NCBI GenBank assembly: GCA_030141605.1 | Contig: JAQGDQ010000609.1 | Span: 1-44,225 of the forward strand | Direction of reading: 5' to 3' | Origin: Tubiluchus corallicola | Lineage: Eukaryota; Priapulida; Priapulimorpha; Priapulimorphida; Tubiluchidae | Length of the DNA stretch: 44,225 bases | Shown here: one piece after another, positions 10,601 through 19,974 of the stretch | Layout: the number at the start of each line of letters is the position of its first letter | How positions within the stretch are numbered: the first letter of the stretch is position 1 | Translations under genes and position numbers: made by a program | The notes under the pieces: generated by a model | Database searches by the model: none | What the model was told of the DNA's origin: nothing | Seen by the model: only the letters and a program-made list of their open reading frames with translations

Positions 10601-12769
10601 AGTATAGTATGTAAGTGGTATAAAATTTCAAGATGAATTTTTAAGCTTTATGTAAATGGAGAGTTTTCTTGTGCTTTAATCACTTAATCGCACAGATAAT
10701 CAGTAAGAACTACAAATTGACAAAATGTTACAGGAGTTACAGTTTAAGAGAACCTGCTGATTTGAGGAAACTCTGCGTGCAGCTAAAAAAACTACACAGC
10801 ATGCAGAATTTGAAGCTAATAAAAGTATCATATTCCAACCTAGCCACTGGGGGGGGGGGGCAAGCCAGCCCAACTCGGTGCCGGTCCCAAGCTCGGATAA
10901 ATAGGGAGGGTTAGGGTCAGGAAGGGCATCCGCCTGTAAAAAACTGCGCCAAAACCTTCTATGAATGAGTCGGTGAGACTTAAAGGTAAAGTCCACAAAG
11001 AAGTGGTCAGACCCGCTCTAATCTATGGGCTGGAAGCAGCTTCTCTAAAGAAGACCGAAGAGAAGAAAATGGGTGTGGTGGAGATGAGGATGTTGAGATG
11101 AATGGTGGGAATAACAAGAAGAGATAAAATTAGAAATAATAATATCAGAGGAACGCTAAAAGTAGTGGAAGCCTCGCAAGATTGCAATGGTATGGACATC
11201 TGAAAAGAAGAGTCGGTGAAGATCATGTGGGAAGGGAGGTCGCGGAAATGGAAGTGCTGGGAAATAGAAGAAGAGGGCGATCCAAGTGGAGATGGATTGA
11301 ATGTATTAATTGAGACCTTCGAGAGAAGAACATAAATGAAGAGATGGTCAACAACAGGAATGCCTGGAGAAGACTCATTCACAACGGCTACCCCACATAG
11401 GGAAAAGCTGGGAAGAGAAAGAAAAGTATCATATTCCAAACAATGTTAATTTATCTGGCTCTGATGACGTCCGCAGCTCACCTCGCATATCTACCAGTCG
11501 ACCAATCCAAAGATAATGCAAGACCATTGTCATCTGTTACTTTTTTCTTATCGACCTGTACAAACCGTTCACCATTAAACTCTTGTAGGTCAAGAAAACC
11601 GGAAGACAGGGCACAGCCAAGCACGGGGTGTTCACCGGGAAATGCCATGTGACACCATTTACAGTCTAATACTCCAGTCGTATCAACATAAGTGATTTTG
11701 TCACATTCACCACCCTCACTAATCTGACACAAAGTGATCTGTCCAACCCTCTGACTTGAATCAGAACTGCAACCATTCTGTTAAGTAAAAAAACAAATTA
11801 TTAAACTTTCATAGTACATTATCATAATTAACAATGATGCATATTTGTGTGTCTAAAACTGTGTAAGTTTACACAATAATTTATCATGCATTATTTACCA
11901 TTTTGCGAAGGATGCAAACTTTACCAATAGTGAAAATTCCAATCTAAATTTAGGCTGGTTTGAATAGAAGTAAGCGTGCTATGTCTGTCTCTCTAACTTA
12001 CTAAAAAGCATTTATTCCTTGTCCTCTCTTCTCCTTTTCTCCCTTTATCTGATTCTGCCTTAGTCTTATTATGGTCTCTCTCTGTCTCTCTGTCTCCCCC
12101 TTCTCTCTCTCTCTCTCTCTCTCTTGCTCCATTTCTCTCTCTCTGTCTCTCTCTCTCTCCCTCCCTCCCCCTCCCTCTCTCTTCCTCCCTCCCTCAATAC
12201 CTCAATCCCTGCCCTCTCTCTCTCTCTCTCTCTCTTTCACTCGCTGTCTTTCTCTCTGTCCCTCTCTCTGTCTGTCTCTCTCTCTGTCTGTCTCTCTCTG
12301 TCTCCCCTTCTCTCTCTCTATCCGTCTCTCTCTCTCTCTCTTTCTCTCTCCCTCCTCTTTGACTCTGATTCTGTCTTACTCTTATTATCGTCCCTCGTGT
12401 CCTAGTCTACCTACCTCCCTCCCTCCCCCCTCAGTCTCCCTCTCTGTTTCTCTCTCCTCTCTCTGTCTCTCACACACACACTCTCTCTCTCTCTTTCTCC
12501 CTATCGTTCCCACTAATACTAATTCTCTTTGACTCTCATTCTGACTATGGCAAGCAGATGCATTGTGTGCATGTGTCTATCGGACTATCACAGGCATTAA
12601 AAAATAATCCTACCTGATCACTGGCATCGCTTCTTAGTTCGTAAGTTGCACAAATAAAATACTGTTCATATTTATTCACACGACACCATTCAATACAGTC
12701 GGCGGTATAACCCGTGTTTTGCGACAACAGTTTTTCCCTGTCAGGCAAAGTAACTTGTTCGGTGTGCAT
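4609..12769 (-). CDS. DPH7: Diphthine methyl ester hydrolase (WD-repeat protein), six exons, complete
   Basis: DPH7 (WDR85) removes the methyl ester from the EF2 diphthine intermediate before the final amidation in cytosolic diphthamide synthesis. Minus-strand exons are 12769-12614, 11777-11482, 8672-8515, 7762-7624, 6700-6528 and 5342-4609. All junctions are GT-AG with matching phases, and the total is 1656 bases (551 residues plus stop). Family landmarks in order are DCIEWC (exon 1), LSLDWSTGR (exon 2), [13 protein letters not shown] (exon 3), GGDD…GVCSIQS (exon 4), [15 protein letters not shown] and [15 protein letters not shown] (exon 5), then LAYGVDW and [13 protein letters not shown] (exon 6). 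The start is the ATG at 12767-12769. The oddity is an array of eleven 13-residue Ser/Thr/His repeats in exon 6, in the variable loop before the last WD strand. Identification is from remembered family features. Confidence 0.93.
4701..5131 (-). repeat. 39-bp coding minisatellite inside DPH7 exon 6
   Basis: Eleven tandem 39-bp units (plus strand begins TAGTACTTGCACTCACAGAT). Thirty-nine is a multiple of three, so the DPH7 frame stays open. Each unit encodes a 13-residue block such as [13 protein letters not shown], varying only G/D and E/G. The complementary strand is also open throughout. The array lies between LAYGVDW and the last WD strand, where the human protein has a divergent loop. Confidence 0.95.
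5457..6075. mobile_element. piggyBac-like MITE in DPH7 intron 5
   Basis: A 619-bp segment bounded by inverted CCCTTTCACTAC and GTAGTGAAAGGG, directly flanked by TTAA on both sides (5453-5456 and 6076-6079). TTAA plus a CCC-initial terminus is the piggyBac signature. Inside are a doubled block of about 40 bp (5618-5699) and a (GT)n tract (about 5858-5880). There is no transposase. The terminal repeats match for only about 12 bp. Confidence 0.72.
6171..6527. repeat. 36-bp intronic minisatellite abutting a DPH7 splice donor
   Basis: About ten tandem copies of a 36-bp unit (TTTCTTAATAACATTCTATT…) with T/G and T/C variants. Both strands are open because 36 is a multiple of three. The last partial unit runs into the exon 5 splice donor, so the intronic bases just after the GT come from the array. 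Confidence 0.92.
7318..7567 (-). mobile_element. tRNA-derived SINE in DPH7 intron 4
   Basis: Read on the minus strand it starts CCAGACGGTTTAGTCTAGTG. It has an A-box-like TAGTCTAGTGG and a B-box GAGTTCGAACC, the two internal RNA polymerase III promoter elements, and ends in a (TTA)n tail. A short hairpin (AGTCGGC…GCCGACT) sits just before the tail. The length of about 250 bp and this layout are typical of tRNA-headed SINEs. It would be mobilised by a partner LINE in trans. Confidence 0.85.
7763..8514. other. DPH7 intron 3 with LINE/SINE tail-like pieces
   Basis: Contains a (GTAA)n tract at about 7827-7842 followed by a T-rich leader, which looks like the 3' tail of a minus-strand retroposon. 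At about 8440 GGAATAAATTCTTAATTCAA looks like a plus-strand LINE 3' end. No coding frame is recognised. Confidence 0.35.
8814..9228. mobile_element. hAT-type MITE, copy 2, in DPH7 intron 2
   Basis: A 415-bp relative of the copy at 2738-3210, with ends CAGGGGTGTGCAAACTGC and, as reverse complement, CAGGGGTGTGCAAATT. Flanking octamers are CATTACAG (8806-8813) and GATTACAC (9229-9236), a degraded 8-bp duplication sharing ATTACA. Internal blocks such as the GCGGCCC runs and the TTAACCCTTACAAGAC segment match copy 1. Confidence 0.88.
9453..9717 (+). mobile_element. Possible solo LTR in DPH7 intron 2
   Basis: About 265 bp with inverted termini TGTGGC…GCCACA and an AATAAA about 55 bp from the right end. 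This is the layout of a short LTR. No convincing 5-bp target duplication was found, so the boundaries are tentative. Confidence 0.35.
10430..10552. repeat. Old dispersed repeat, copy 1
   Basis: Shares blocks ATTATTTTTTCAAACTTTAC, TCTAAACTTGTTTCAAACGA, AAATGGCTGCGCCTAACGGT and AGGAGTTTAAATTTAC, in the same order and spacing, with 32480-32598. Looser similarity extends about 150 bp to the left in both. The family was not recognised. Confidence 0.7.
10839..11421 (+). mobile_element. RTE-like LINE 3' fragment with 18-bp target duplication (DPH7 intron 2)
   Basis: Flanked by an 18-bp direct repeat, AAAAGTATCATATTCCAA (10821-10838 and 11422-11439). The plus strand translates, with several stops, to the C-terminal part of an RTE-type reverse transcriptase: [29 protein letters not shown] and [14 protein letters not shown] are recognisable. 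The left 110 bp holds a G-run and GGTCAGGAAGGGCATCCG, a motif often seen near RTE ORF ends. It is 5'-truncated and inactive. Confidence 0.8.
11778..12613. repeat. DPH7 intron 1 with CT-rich microsatellite
   Basis: Bases about 12070-12520 are almost pure pyrimidine on the plus strand: (TC)n with CCCTCC, TGTC and a short (CA)n interruption. The rest of the intron shows nothing recognisable. Confidence 0.9.
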
Positions 12770-12968
12770 TGTCTATGAGCACAAAGCCACTTTTCACTAC
12801 AAGCAGCATGTACCAGCATGTATACAGCATGTACAAAAATCCATAGAGAATTTAAAATGTTAACATTCATCAGATTTTAAAAATCTTTCAGTTTCACAGG
12901 AAACTAATAATTGTTTAGCAACAGGCTAGTTTCACTTTGAATTTATCTAAATAAAGTCTAATTAATTC

Positions 12969-12974
12969 TTTATT
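12969..12974 (-). promoter_or_regulatory. Likely MRPS23 polyadenylation signal
   Basis: Minus-strand AATAAA lies 33 bp downstream of the MRPS23 stop codon, well placed for a very short 3' UTR. It fits the tight 238-bp spacing to the DPH7 start codon. Confidence 0.5.
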
Positions 12975-13006
12975 CGTGTTTTTAAAGTTTACACTTGGAA
13001 GCAGGT

Positions 13007-13540
13007 TTAAGTTTTTTCCTCTATTTCGGTCACGGCTTGACGAAACATATCACTAACTTTAAGAGAAGGTGGCTCTTCTCTTGGCAATGAGTCAGTCACT
13101 AATGTCTCATCATGTTGCTGTGGTGAAGACTTGTCTTCTCCAGTTTTTTTGTGTGGTAGAATTACACCTTCAGCTTCAAGAGTTTTTGTAGTTAATGCAA
13201 ATAGATCTTCATCTGTCACTTTACCTTCTTTTTCCAACTGCATGTATTTCTCAACAAAAACTTGACAAAACGATTTGCTCGTTTGGTTGTTAATATCAAT
13301 AACTCCAGGCGAACCAAATTTTTTATAGAACTTTGCTCTGATAACGTCTTCAGGATAAAGAATATTAATGATTTCTTTTTTTGCTGGAGGTCGATTGAAC
13401 GTAGGCTCATGCAGTGGCGGAAATCTTTTGTAGACGTCGTACCAAATGGGTTTATCTTCAACTTTCACTGCACCTGCTTTCATTAAACCCGTCATTCTGG
13501 TGAATATTGTTCCAAGTCTTTCTAGTCTGCTTCCTGCCAT
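13007..13540 (-). CDS. MRPS23: Mitochondrial small ribosomal subunit protein mS23
   Basis: An intact 177-residue frame opening with MAGSRLERLGTIFTR, which matches the conserved N-terminus of animal MRPS23. Further family motifs are PIWYDVYKRFPPL, a proline-rich EPTFNRPP, DVIRAKFYKKFG and FVEKYMQLEKEGK, then EAEGVILP. The C-terminal 45 residues are variable and charged. The protein is a structural component of the mitochondrial 28S subunit and is imported to the matrix. Coding sequence is a single exon here. It lies head-to-tail upstream of DPH7, whose start codon is 238 bp away. The start is the ATG at 13538-13540. Identification is by remembered family sequence. Confidence 0.93.
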   Translation of the reverse strand: MAGSRLERLGTIFTRMTGLMKAGAVKVEDKPIWYDVYKRFPPLHEPTFNRPPAKKEIINILYPEDVIRAKFYKKFGSPGVIDINNQTSKSFCQVFVEKYMQLEKEGKVTDEDLFALTTKTLEAEGVILPHKKTGEDKSSPQQHDETLVTDSLPREEPPSLKVSDMFRQAVTEIEEKT

Positions 13541-13789
13541 AGTTCACAAGATAAACGTTATCCATTGTCCAAACATTCTCAAACTTTTACCTAAAGAAAT
13601 AATTAAAAAGTTTGTCTTGTCATACATAGCTAACAAAACAAATTTAATAAGAAAGTTCTAAATTCGTAATGAGCAATGTCTTGTCATTCACTAACACATA
13701 CAAGTAGTCAATTTTCAAGAAAAATGGTGCATATTGCACGATCTCTAGATATAAGGACAGCAAATAGTGCTAGAAAATTAAATGCACCA

Positions 13790-14223
13790 TGTTTTGGATA
13801 TAAGCAAGTGGTGCCTCCTGGTGTTTGTTTTTCCTAGTTTAGACAGGTGAGCTAAAACAGGAAATAGGCCATTGGCCTCATTTCTCAGTTAGGATATGAA
13901 AGTAGTGAGTCACCGGTATGCGGCAAAGATGTAAGTTTCATTTCTTCACATTTCGTCATGTCATATTATTATTAATTATCGTTATACCAGTTACTTAATG
14001 TTTTGACATTGGTTTAGCAGAAAGAATTTTTAATTTTTCTTCAGATAAAACGAAGTCGAATGCATGTCGTGTACAGTTTTATATCTTTGCCGCATACCGG
14101 TGACTCACTACTTTCATATCCTAACTGAGAAAAGAGGCCAATGGCCTATTTCCTGTTTTAGCTCACCTGTCTAAACTAGGAAAAGCAAACACCAGGAGGC
14201 ACCACGTGCTTATATCCAAAACA
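13790..14223. mobile_element. Foldback element with long inverted arms
   Basis: Arms of about 140 bp are inverted copies at 13790-13931 and 14082-14223 with only a few mismatches and short indels. The ends read TGTTTTGGATATAAGC and its complement. The central spacer is about 150 bp, AT-rich and non-coding. A 5-bp duplication, CACCA, flanks it (13785-13789 and 14224-14228). The ends could be shifted by one base. No transposase is present and the superfamily is not assigned. It lies 250 bp upstream of MRPS23. Confidence 0.85.
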
Positions 14224-14546
14224 CACCATGAAATTCTCACAAATAATGCATAATAAAATAAGTAACAGACCAGTTTGAGTGCCAGAAATTCCACTTCCCA
14301 ATCCACTTCTGGGTTGATACGCAGTAAGTTAATATAAGGCCAGAGGTGGCTCTATAGTTAGGCAGTTTAGGTAAGTACGGCTCCAGAGAAATTATGGTGG
14401 GTATCAGGAAGGGGATCTCATAACTCTCTTACTAACACACATTCACCAAGTTTGAATAGCATGGTCCAAAAAGTCTTCGAGGTACAATGCTCAACATTGT
14501 TTGGTTAAGTTGGGTACCACATCTAGGCCTATACAGCAACAGTATA

Positions 14547-17500
14547 GAGTTTCAAGAGTTTCAAGAGTTTTATTCATTTTCCACATTGCATCATTACAAT
14601 TAGCATTAAAATACAGATAATTTTCCATTTGAGTAAATATAAATATAAATATGAATAAATGCAATATTATTAAGAAATTTCATAATGCGGGATATACATG
14701 TGCAAATTTCATTACAGAATAATTTTTTGATGCATACAGTTTGAGCCTAAAAGCATAGCTTGACAGGCCAAACTGTATGTGGAAATCTTAAAAAAAATGG
14801 GGGGGGGAGTAGTGACTGAAAGATGAAATGGAGCGAGAAACTAAGAAAAACTGTGATCATGGTTACAAAGTGTTCAGTATCCTGTTAAACATAGTCACGT
14901 TATATTAAGATTACTGTAGCAAAAAATGCAGGTTATTACCATTATCAAATTGTGTTACTCTTCAATACTTTTGAAATATTTCTTTTCTGACGGTTTTTTT
15001 AAAAGTTAAAAGGGAGTGACTACATTTCGAATTGCAGCTTAGTCTGTTCCATAGGACTGGCCCCATATAGCTGATGAAGTGTTTCGCCATATTTGTTCTA
15101 CAACGTCTTGGTATATATTCATTATGTCTGGTATTGTATTTTTTTACATTTATCTTGACTGGATTTTCAAAAAAAGTTGGAAATAAGTTGTTGTTGGTTC
15201 TATACATGTATATACATCCATTAAAATTAATAACATCATCCAGAAGTAATATTTGACATTGCTTAAAATGTGTAGTAGTACTTGTGCTCCTTTTGTCTAG
15301 TTTGAAGATGACACGTAAAAATTTTCGTTGTAAAACTCTTAAGCATTCTAAATTTGTAGTATAAGTAAAGCCCCATAATGTTGTGCAGTAATTTAAATAT
15401 GATAATATTAAACTGTTGTATAATGTTAGAAGATGTTCGGTGTTCAGAAAGTTTTTAATATATGAGATGATACTTATATTTTTTGATATTTTTAATCTGA
15501 TCATGAATATATGTGGTCGCCAGTCTAGATGCTCATTCAGTATTAATCCCAGAAATTTCAGTTCTTTTACACGTGTAATTCTTTTATGGTCTATTATTAA
15601 ATCGTGATTCGCCTGAATTGGTTTATTTCGGGATCTAAACAGAATGTATTTTGTTTTTGATGAATTTAGTGAAAGTTTATTTGTTTTGAACCATATAGCT
15701 AGATCATGTAGAACTGTATTTATGTAGTCAATATTGGTTTCTATTTTATGAAAGCTAAAAAAATGCTTGTATCATCAGCAAACTGAAATAAATTGTGATT
15801 TTTAACACAAAATTTGATGTCATTAATATAAATTAGAAAAAGTAGTGGCCCGAGGACTGAGCCTTGGGGCACGCCACATTTGATTGTTGTTACATCTGAA
15901 AAAGCGTTATTATATTTTACTGTCTGAGTGCGCCCTGTTAAATAATTCTTTAGCCACATATGAGGCAAACCTCTGATACCGTAATAGTACAAATTATTTA
16001 GCAGAATGTCATGGTTTACTGTATCAAATGCTTTTGATAGGTCGCAAAATACTCCGTAGGATGTGCCATTTTTTTCAACAGTATTAATGATATTTTCTAT
16101 AATTTTTGTTAAGGCCATTTCAGTGGAGCTACCTTTTCTGAAACCAAATTGTTTATTACTCAGAATTATTTTTTTTATTAAATAATGAGATAACTGATTG
16201 TAAAAAACTTTTTCTAATATTTTTGATATAAAAGGCAATAAGGACACTGGTCTATAATTGTTCAGAGACATGGGATCATCTGATTTAAACAAAGGAACAA
16301 TAATTGATTCTTTCAATTTCGTTGGTTTTTCACCTGTAAGAAAAGATAAATTAATTAAATATTACAAAGGTTTAGATATGTAGTCAATGGTGTCTATTAC
16401 GACTTTAGGTAACATTTTGTCCTTACCAGGACTTTTATTCCGATTAAACGATTTGCAAGTATTTATTATATCATTTTCTGTTACTGCACTAATAAAAAAG
16501 CTTTGTCGGTAGGTACCTTTAAGATATGTACATGGATTTACGTTTGTGTTTTCAATTTGTTCTGATAATATTGGTCCAATATTGGCAAAGTAATCGTTAA
16601 AAGCATTTGCCACCTCTACATTATTTTTAATTAATTTATTGTTTATGAACAACGTAATGGGTCGATTTTGCCTTTCTTTATGCATAATTTCTTTCATTGT
16701 ATCCCATGTCTTTTTTATGTTATCTTTAACTGTCATCAATCTATCCCTATAATACTGACATTTTGATGCTTTTATAACTGTCTTAAGTTCATTTCTATAT
16801 CGTTTGTATTCTATTTCAGATACGTCATTACTTGCCTTGTTCACCAGAGAACGATACATTTTGTTTTTTCGCTTAACACTTACTAAAATTGCTGTAGTGA
16901 TCCAAGGTTTTTTTGCTGCTTGATGATTGTTATTGCTTTTCTGTAGTTTAATATGTTTGTTATAGATATCAGAAAGCTTAGTATGAAATAAATTGTATGC
17001 GTCTTCGGTATTAGTTGCAGAATATAAATCTGACCAGTCACATTGATTTAAATCTTGGATAATTTTGTTTTTTATATGAACATTATAAGTATGTTTGCGC
17101 ACGTATTCCTTACTGTATGTTTCAATTTTGAGATCAATAATTAAAAAAATTGGGAGGTGATCTGTTATATCTGTTAGAAAAATACCTGATTTATACTTAT
17201 AATCTAGTGCATTAGTAAATATATTATCAATTAGTGTTGCTGAATAAGGCGTAATTCTTGTTGGTCTTGTAACAGTAGGAAACAGATAATTGGTCAGCAT
17301 TGTGTCTAAAAAGTGTCCGGTTTCGTTGTGAGAAGCGTGGTTTATTAAATTTATATTATAGTCTCCTAGTAAGAAAATATGTTTGTTTTGTCTATTAACA
17401 ATTGCCATAGTGTTCTGTATTTTGTCTGTAAAATGGTTAGGATTTTCACCAGGTGGTCTATATATTACTCCCATTATTGTATTTTTATTCTTGCTGCGTA

Positions 17501-17590
17501 ATTCAATGAAAAGTGATTCTATGTCTGGATCATTGATATAAAGACACAAGTAGACGTTTGATTGGCTTTGCCACAGTAACATTTGGAGAT
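14547..17590 (-). mobile_element. 5'-truncated non-LTR retrotransposon (CR1/Jockey-like LINE)
   Basis: Minus-strand LINE with the endonuclease C-terminal part, a full reverse transcriptase, a 3' UTR of about 400 bp and a tail of repeated TTGAAACTC units (plus-strand GAGTTTCAA). The 5' end is lost inside the endonuclease near 17590. It lies between the foldback element and GET4. A 195-bp piece of the same family is found at 31252-31446. The exact clade cannot be set without a phylogeny. Confidence 0.9.
14962..17582 (-). pseudogene. LINE ORF2: endonuclease–reverse transcriptase, one stop and one frameshift
   Basis: The first open stretch (17582-16362) has endonuclease motifs GVIYRPPG, LLGDYNINL, TRPTRIT…LIDNIFTN and TDITDHLPIF, then a linker. 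After a single in-frame TAA at 16362-16364 the same frame continues through RT motifs NNYRPVSLLP, FGFRKGSS, CDLSKAFDTV, GVPQGSVLGPLLFLIYIND and the catalytic FADD. A one-base slip in a T-run near 15758-15764 ends that frame. The thumb and C-terminal region continue in another frame to 14962 (HLDWRPHI, YNSLILSYLNYC, GPVLWNRL). With only two lesions this copy is fairly young. It cannot encode an active protein as read, and the endonuclease N-terminus is absent. Confidence 0.88.
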
Positions 17591-18369
17591 ATGCAAAATA
17601 ATTGATACCTAACTACCACTGTTTGAGTGGCCTTCAACTTCACAATGAACAAGGACTGACAAGTGCAAGAACTGGACCAAATCAAAGTAAACACACGATA
17701 GATCTGTAGGCCTATCTTTTGCTTTTATTCCTAATCGAAAGAAACCCTGAAATTGATAATGGTATATAGTCGAGGAGCTATAACCAATTAAATTAGCCAC
17801 ATCAGTACCAAAGATGACTGGCTTCAGGTAAAGCAACTTTCCTGAAAGATTATAACATGAGCCCAAGTATGCTACAAAGCATGCCTGAAAGATTTAAAGT
17901 CGACAATAAACACAGTTCTGTTTAAGTCTAATTTCTTTTAATTTTGATATCACCTACCGGGGTATTTCATCTCTCGTTTTTGCTATCTATGCAATATCAT
18001 GACCAAATGTTATAACGCTATGAAAATGAGCACACTCGCAGCTATGGTGGCGCGCTCTACCATCCGACATGCTCGAAGAGTCAATAGCAGGTACCTTCGT
18101 TTAGACTTCAACGAACGGCAAAATTATCGTGAAGGCATTAATTACATCTTGTATGCAGCACGCTTAGACGAAATGAAAGTAAAACGCTTATAATTATGAG
18201 ATTATGATGTTATACTTAATGGTTAGATTAACCATTTTCTTATCATATAATGGAATTGACCACTTCAACTCGTATGTAACGTCTTCTCTTTCACTTCTTT
18301 CACATTTACCCCTAGTCATTTGGTCAACACAACGATAGTGTCTACCCTATATAATACACTCGACATCAT
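17591..18369. other. Intergenic, no gene identified
   Basis: AT-rich sequence between two LINE copies. A 64-codon plus-strand frame at 17999-18193 (rich in R and N) may belong to the decayed LINE downstream. I see no support for a host gene. Confidence 0.35.
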
Positions 18370-19340
18370 GAGCCATAGACAAAAACGATAACACTTAAAA
18401 TGCAAATACGAAATGGAGCCTTACCTAAACATTATTAAGGACAAAAATCATAGGCAAGTTATCACTAAACTCTGAGTGAGTGAACATGATTTAGAAAACG
18501 AATGTGCTCATTATACCAAAACACCAGAACAAGAACGAATATGCAGTTATTGCGCAAACTTATCACCCAAAAAACTTGAAATAGAAGATGAAATGCACTT
18601 TTAATATGACTGCCCACTTTTTGCTGAAAATAAACGAACTATGAAAATAAACTTCACAGACTAAATTTTTTCTCTAGAAATACTACCTCTCTCATGTGGC
18701 TGTTTAACAGTAGAGTTCAACAAGATGCAATTCATTTTGGGGAACATATATTTAAAAACTTCCAAATGAAAAAAAGCTAATGCCGGCTACACAGTTAATA
18801 CTTTTCAATGTTAACTCAACTACTCAAGAGTTGAGGCTTTTTAATATCTAGGTATAATTTTGTATTGCATAATGTATAGTTGTTGATTGTCTTTCTTTTT
18901 TGTAGGCTTTATTTTTAATACTGTTTCTTTGTTTTTGTAGACTTTCTAGTTACAATCTATACGTCCATGACATCAATGCAAAAGCTTTTGGCAACAACTC
19001 TGATTCCTAGGGAAGAAGAAATCAGCACTCTGGCAACAGACTCTAACCAAATTATTTCCAGCTCTCATAATGTTATTTTTATAATCTTTCATTTAAAAAG
19101 CTGGTACTGATGCCTACTACTTTTAAGTTATTTTTCTTTTTCATTGTTAAATTATACAATTTTTACGTAACTGTGATTTTTGTATCAGTATACCACATCT
19201 TAACACTTGTCTATGAAAATGACTTTACATACAGTCCATTGAAAATTTTTTCGGTTCATGTAATACTTAACCTGTATTGCTCTACCAGTTTACATTGTAC
19301 GTATTGGTGCCCAATAAAACTGAATTGAATTGAATTGAAA
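18370..19340 (+). mobile_element. Decayed LINE 3' region, plus strand
   Basis: The plus strand translates, with stops, to the C-terminal end of a LINE polyprotein: EPYLNIIKD, RQVITKL, ECAHYTK, a Cys-rich RICSYCANL and DEMHF followed by YDCPLFAENKR. This CxxC…H…C block is common after the RT of such LINEs. The 3' end has an AATAAA-like CCAATAAAACTG followed by a (TTGAA)n tail at 19323-19340. It is unrelated to the LINE at 14.5-17.6 kb. Confidence 0.7.
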
Positions 19341-19974
19341 GGTCAAACTCCCAAACTGTTCTTCTAATTTACTTTTTTGACGGTAGATCATGTTTCCGAT
19401 TTGTATACTAGAGATGACACCTCTAAAGAATCATTAACTCTTAGATTAACTAACTACAATACACATTCTTCCAAAATTATCATTTAACTGCCCTGGTTAT
19501 TGTGTTAATGTATTTTTTTTAATTTGTTATTCTCTTTTTTCAATTAGCAGCTTATAATTGTTTTGTGTATTTAGCCAATCACCCAGATCTTTGTAATTTT
19601 CAGCTTCACTAATGCATTCATAAATGTGGGATTTGTTTTTTTTCTTGGTCATCCTAGCACGCATAAATTGAGTCTTTTTGATACAAAACTTTAATTGTTT
19701 CAATCCTTCAGCTTTTCTACATTTTTTTCATTTTTTTGTGTTACTGTCATTTCCTACTCCTATTATGTCAGCTCTTACGAATTCAGCTTGTCTATTCAAT
19801 TATTCATTTGACTCATGTACACAGTACTTGCCAAAGCGTGGTAGTATATGGTATCTGAGCAATAAACTTTGAATAAAAGGAATTCGTCAAATCTTCAGAA
19901 ATACTGTTATCTATGGTCACAAAACTGATTCAACTCATAGAAAACTCGAAGTCGAATACGAGAGTTAAGCTAAA
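19341..19974. other. GET4 upstream region
   Basis: AT-rich; at about 19859 GCAATAAACTTTGAATAAAA resembles a LINE 3' tail. The promoter of GET4 should lie here, but no clear TATA box or initiator can be assigned. Confidence 0.35.

Noticed and set aside
11023-11439. Minus-strand frame of 138 codons
   Set aside because: It is antisense to the RTE-like reverse-transcriptase fragment, whose motifs are read on the plus strand.
12071-12532. Ser/Leu-rich frames of up to 153 codons
   Set aside because: Translation of a CT-rich microsatellite in DPH7 intron 1.
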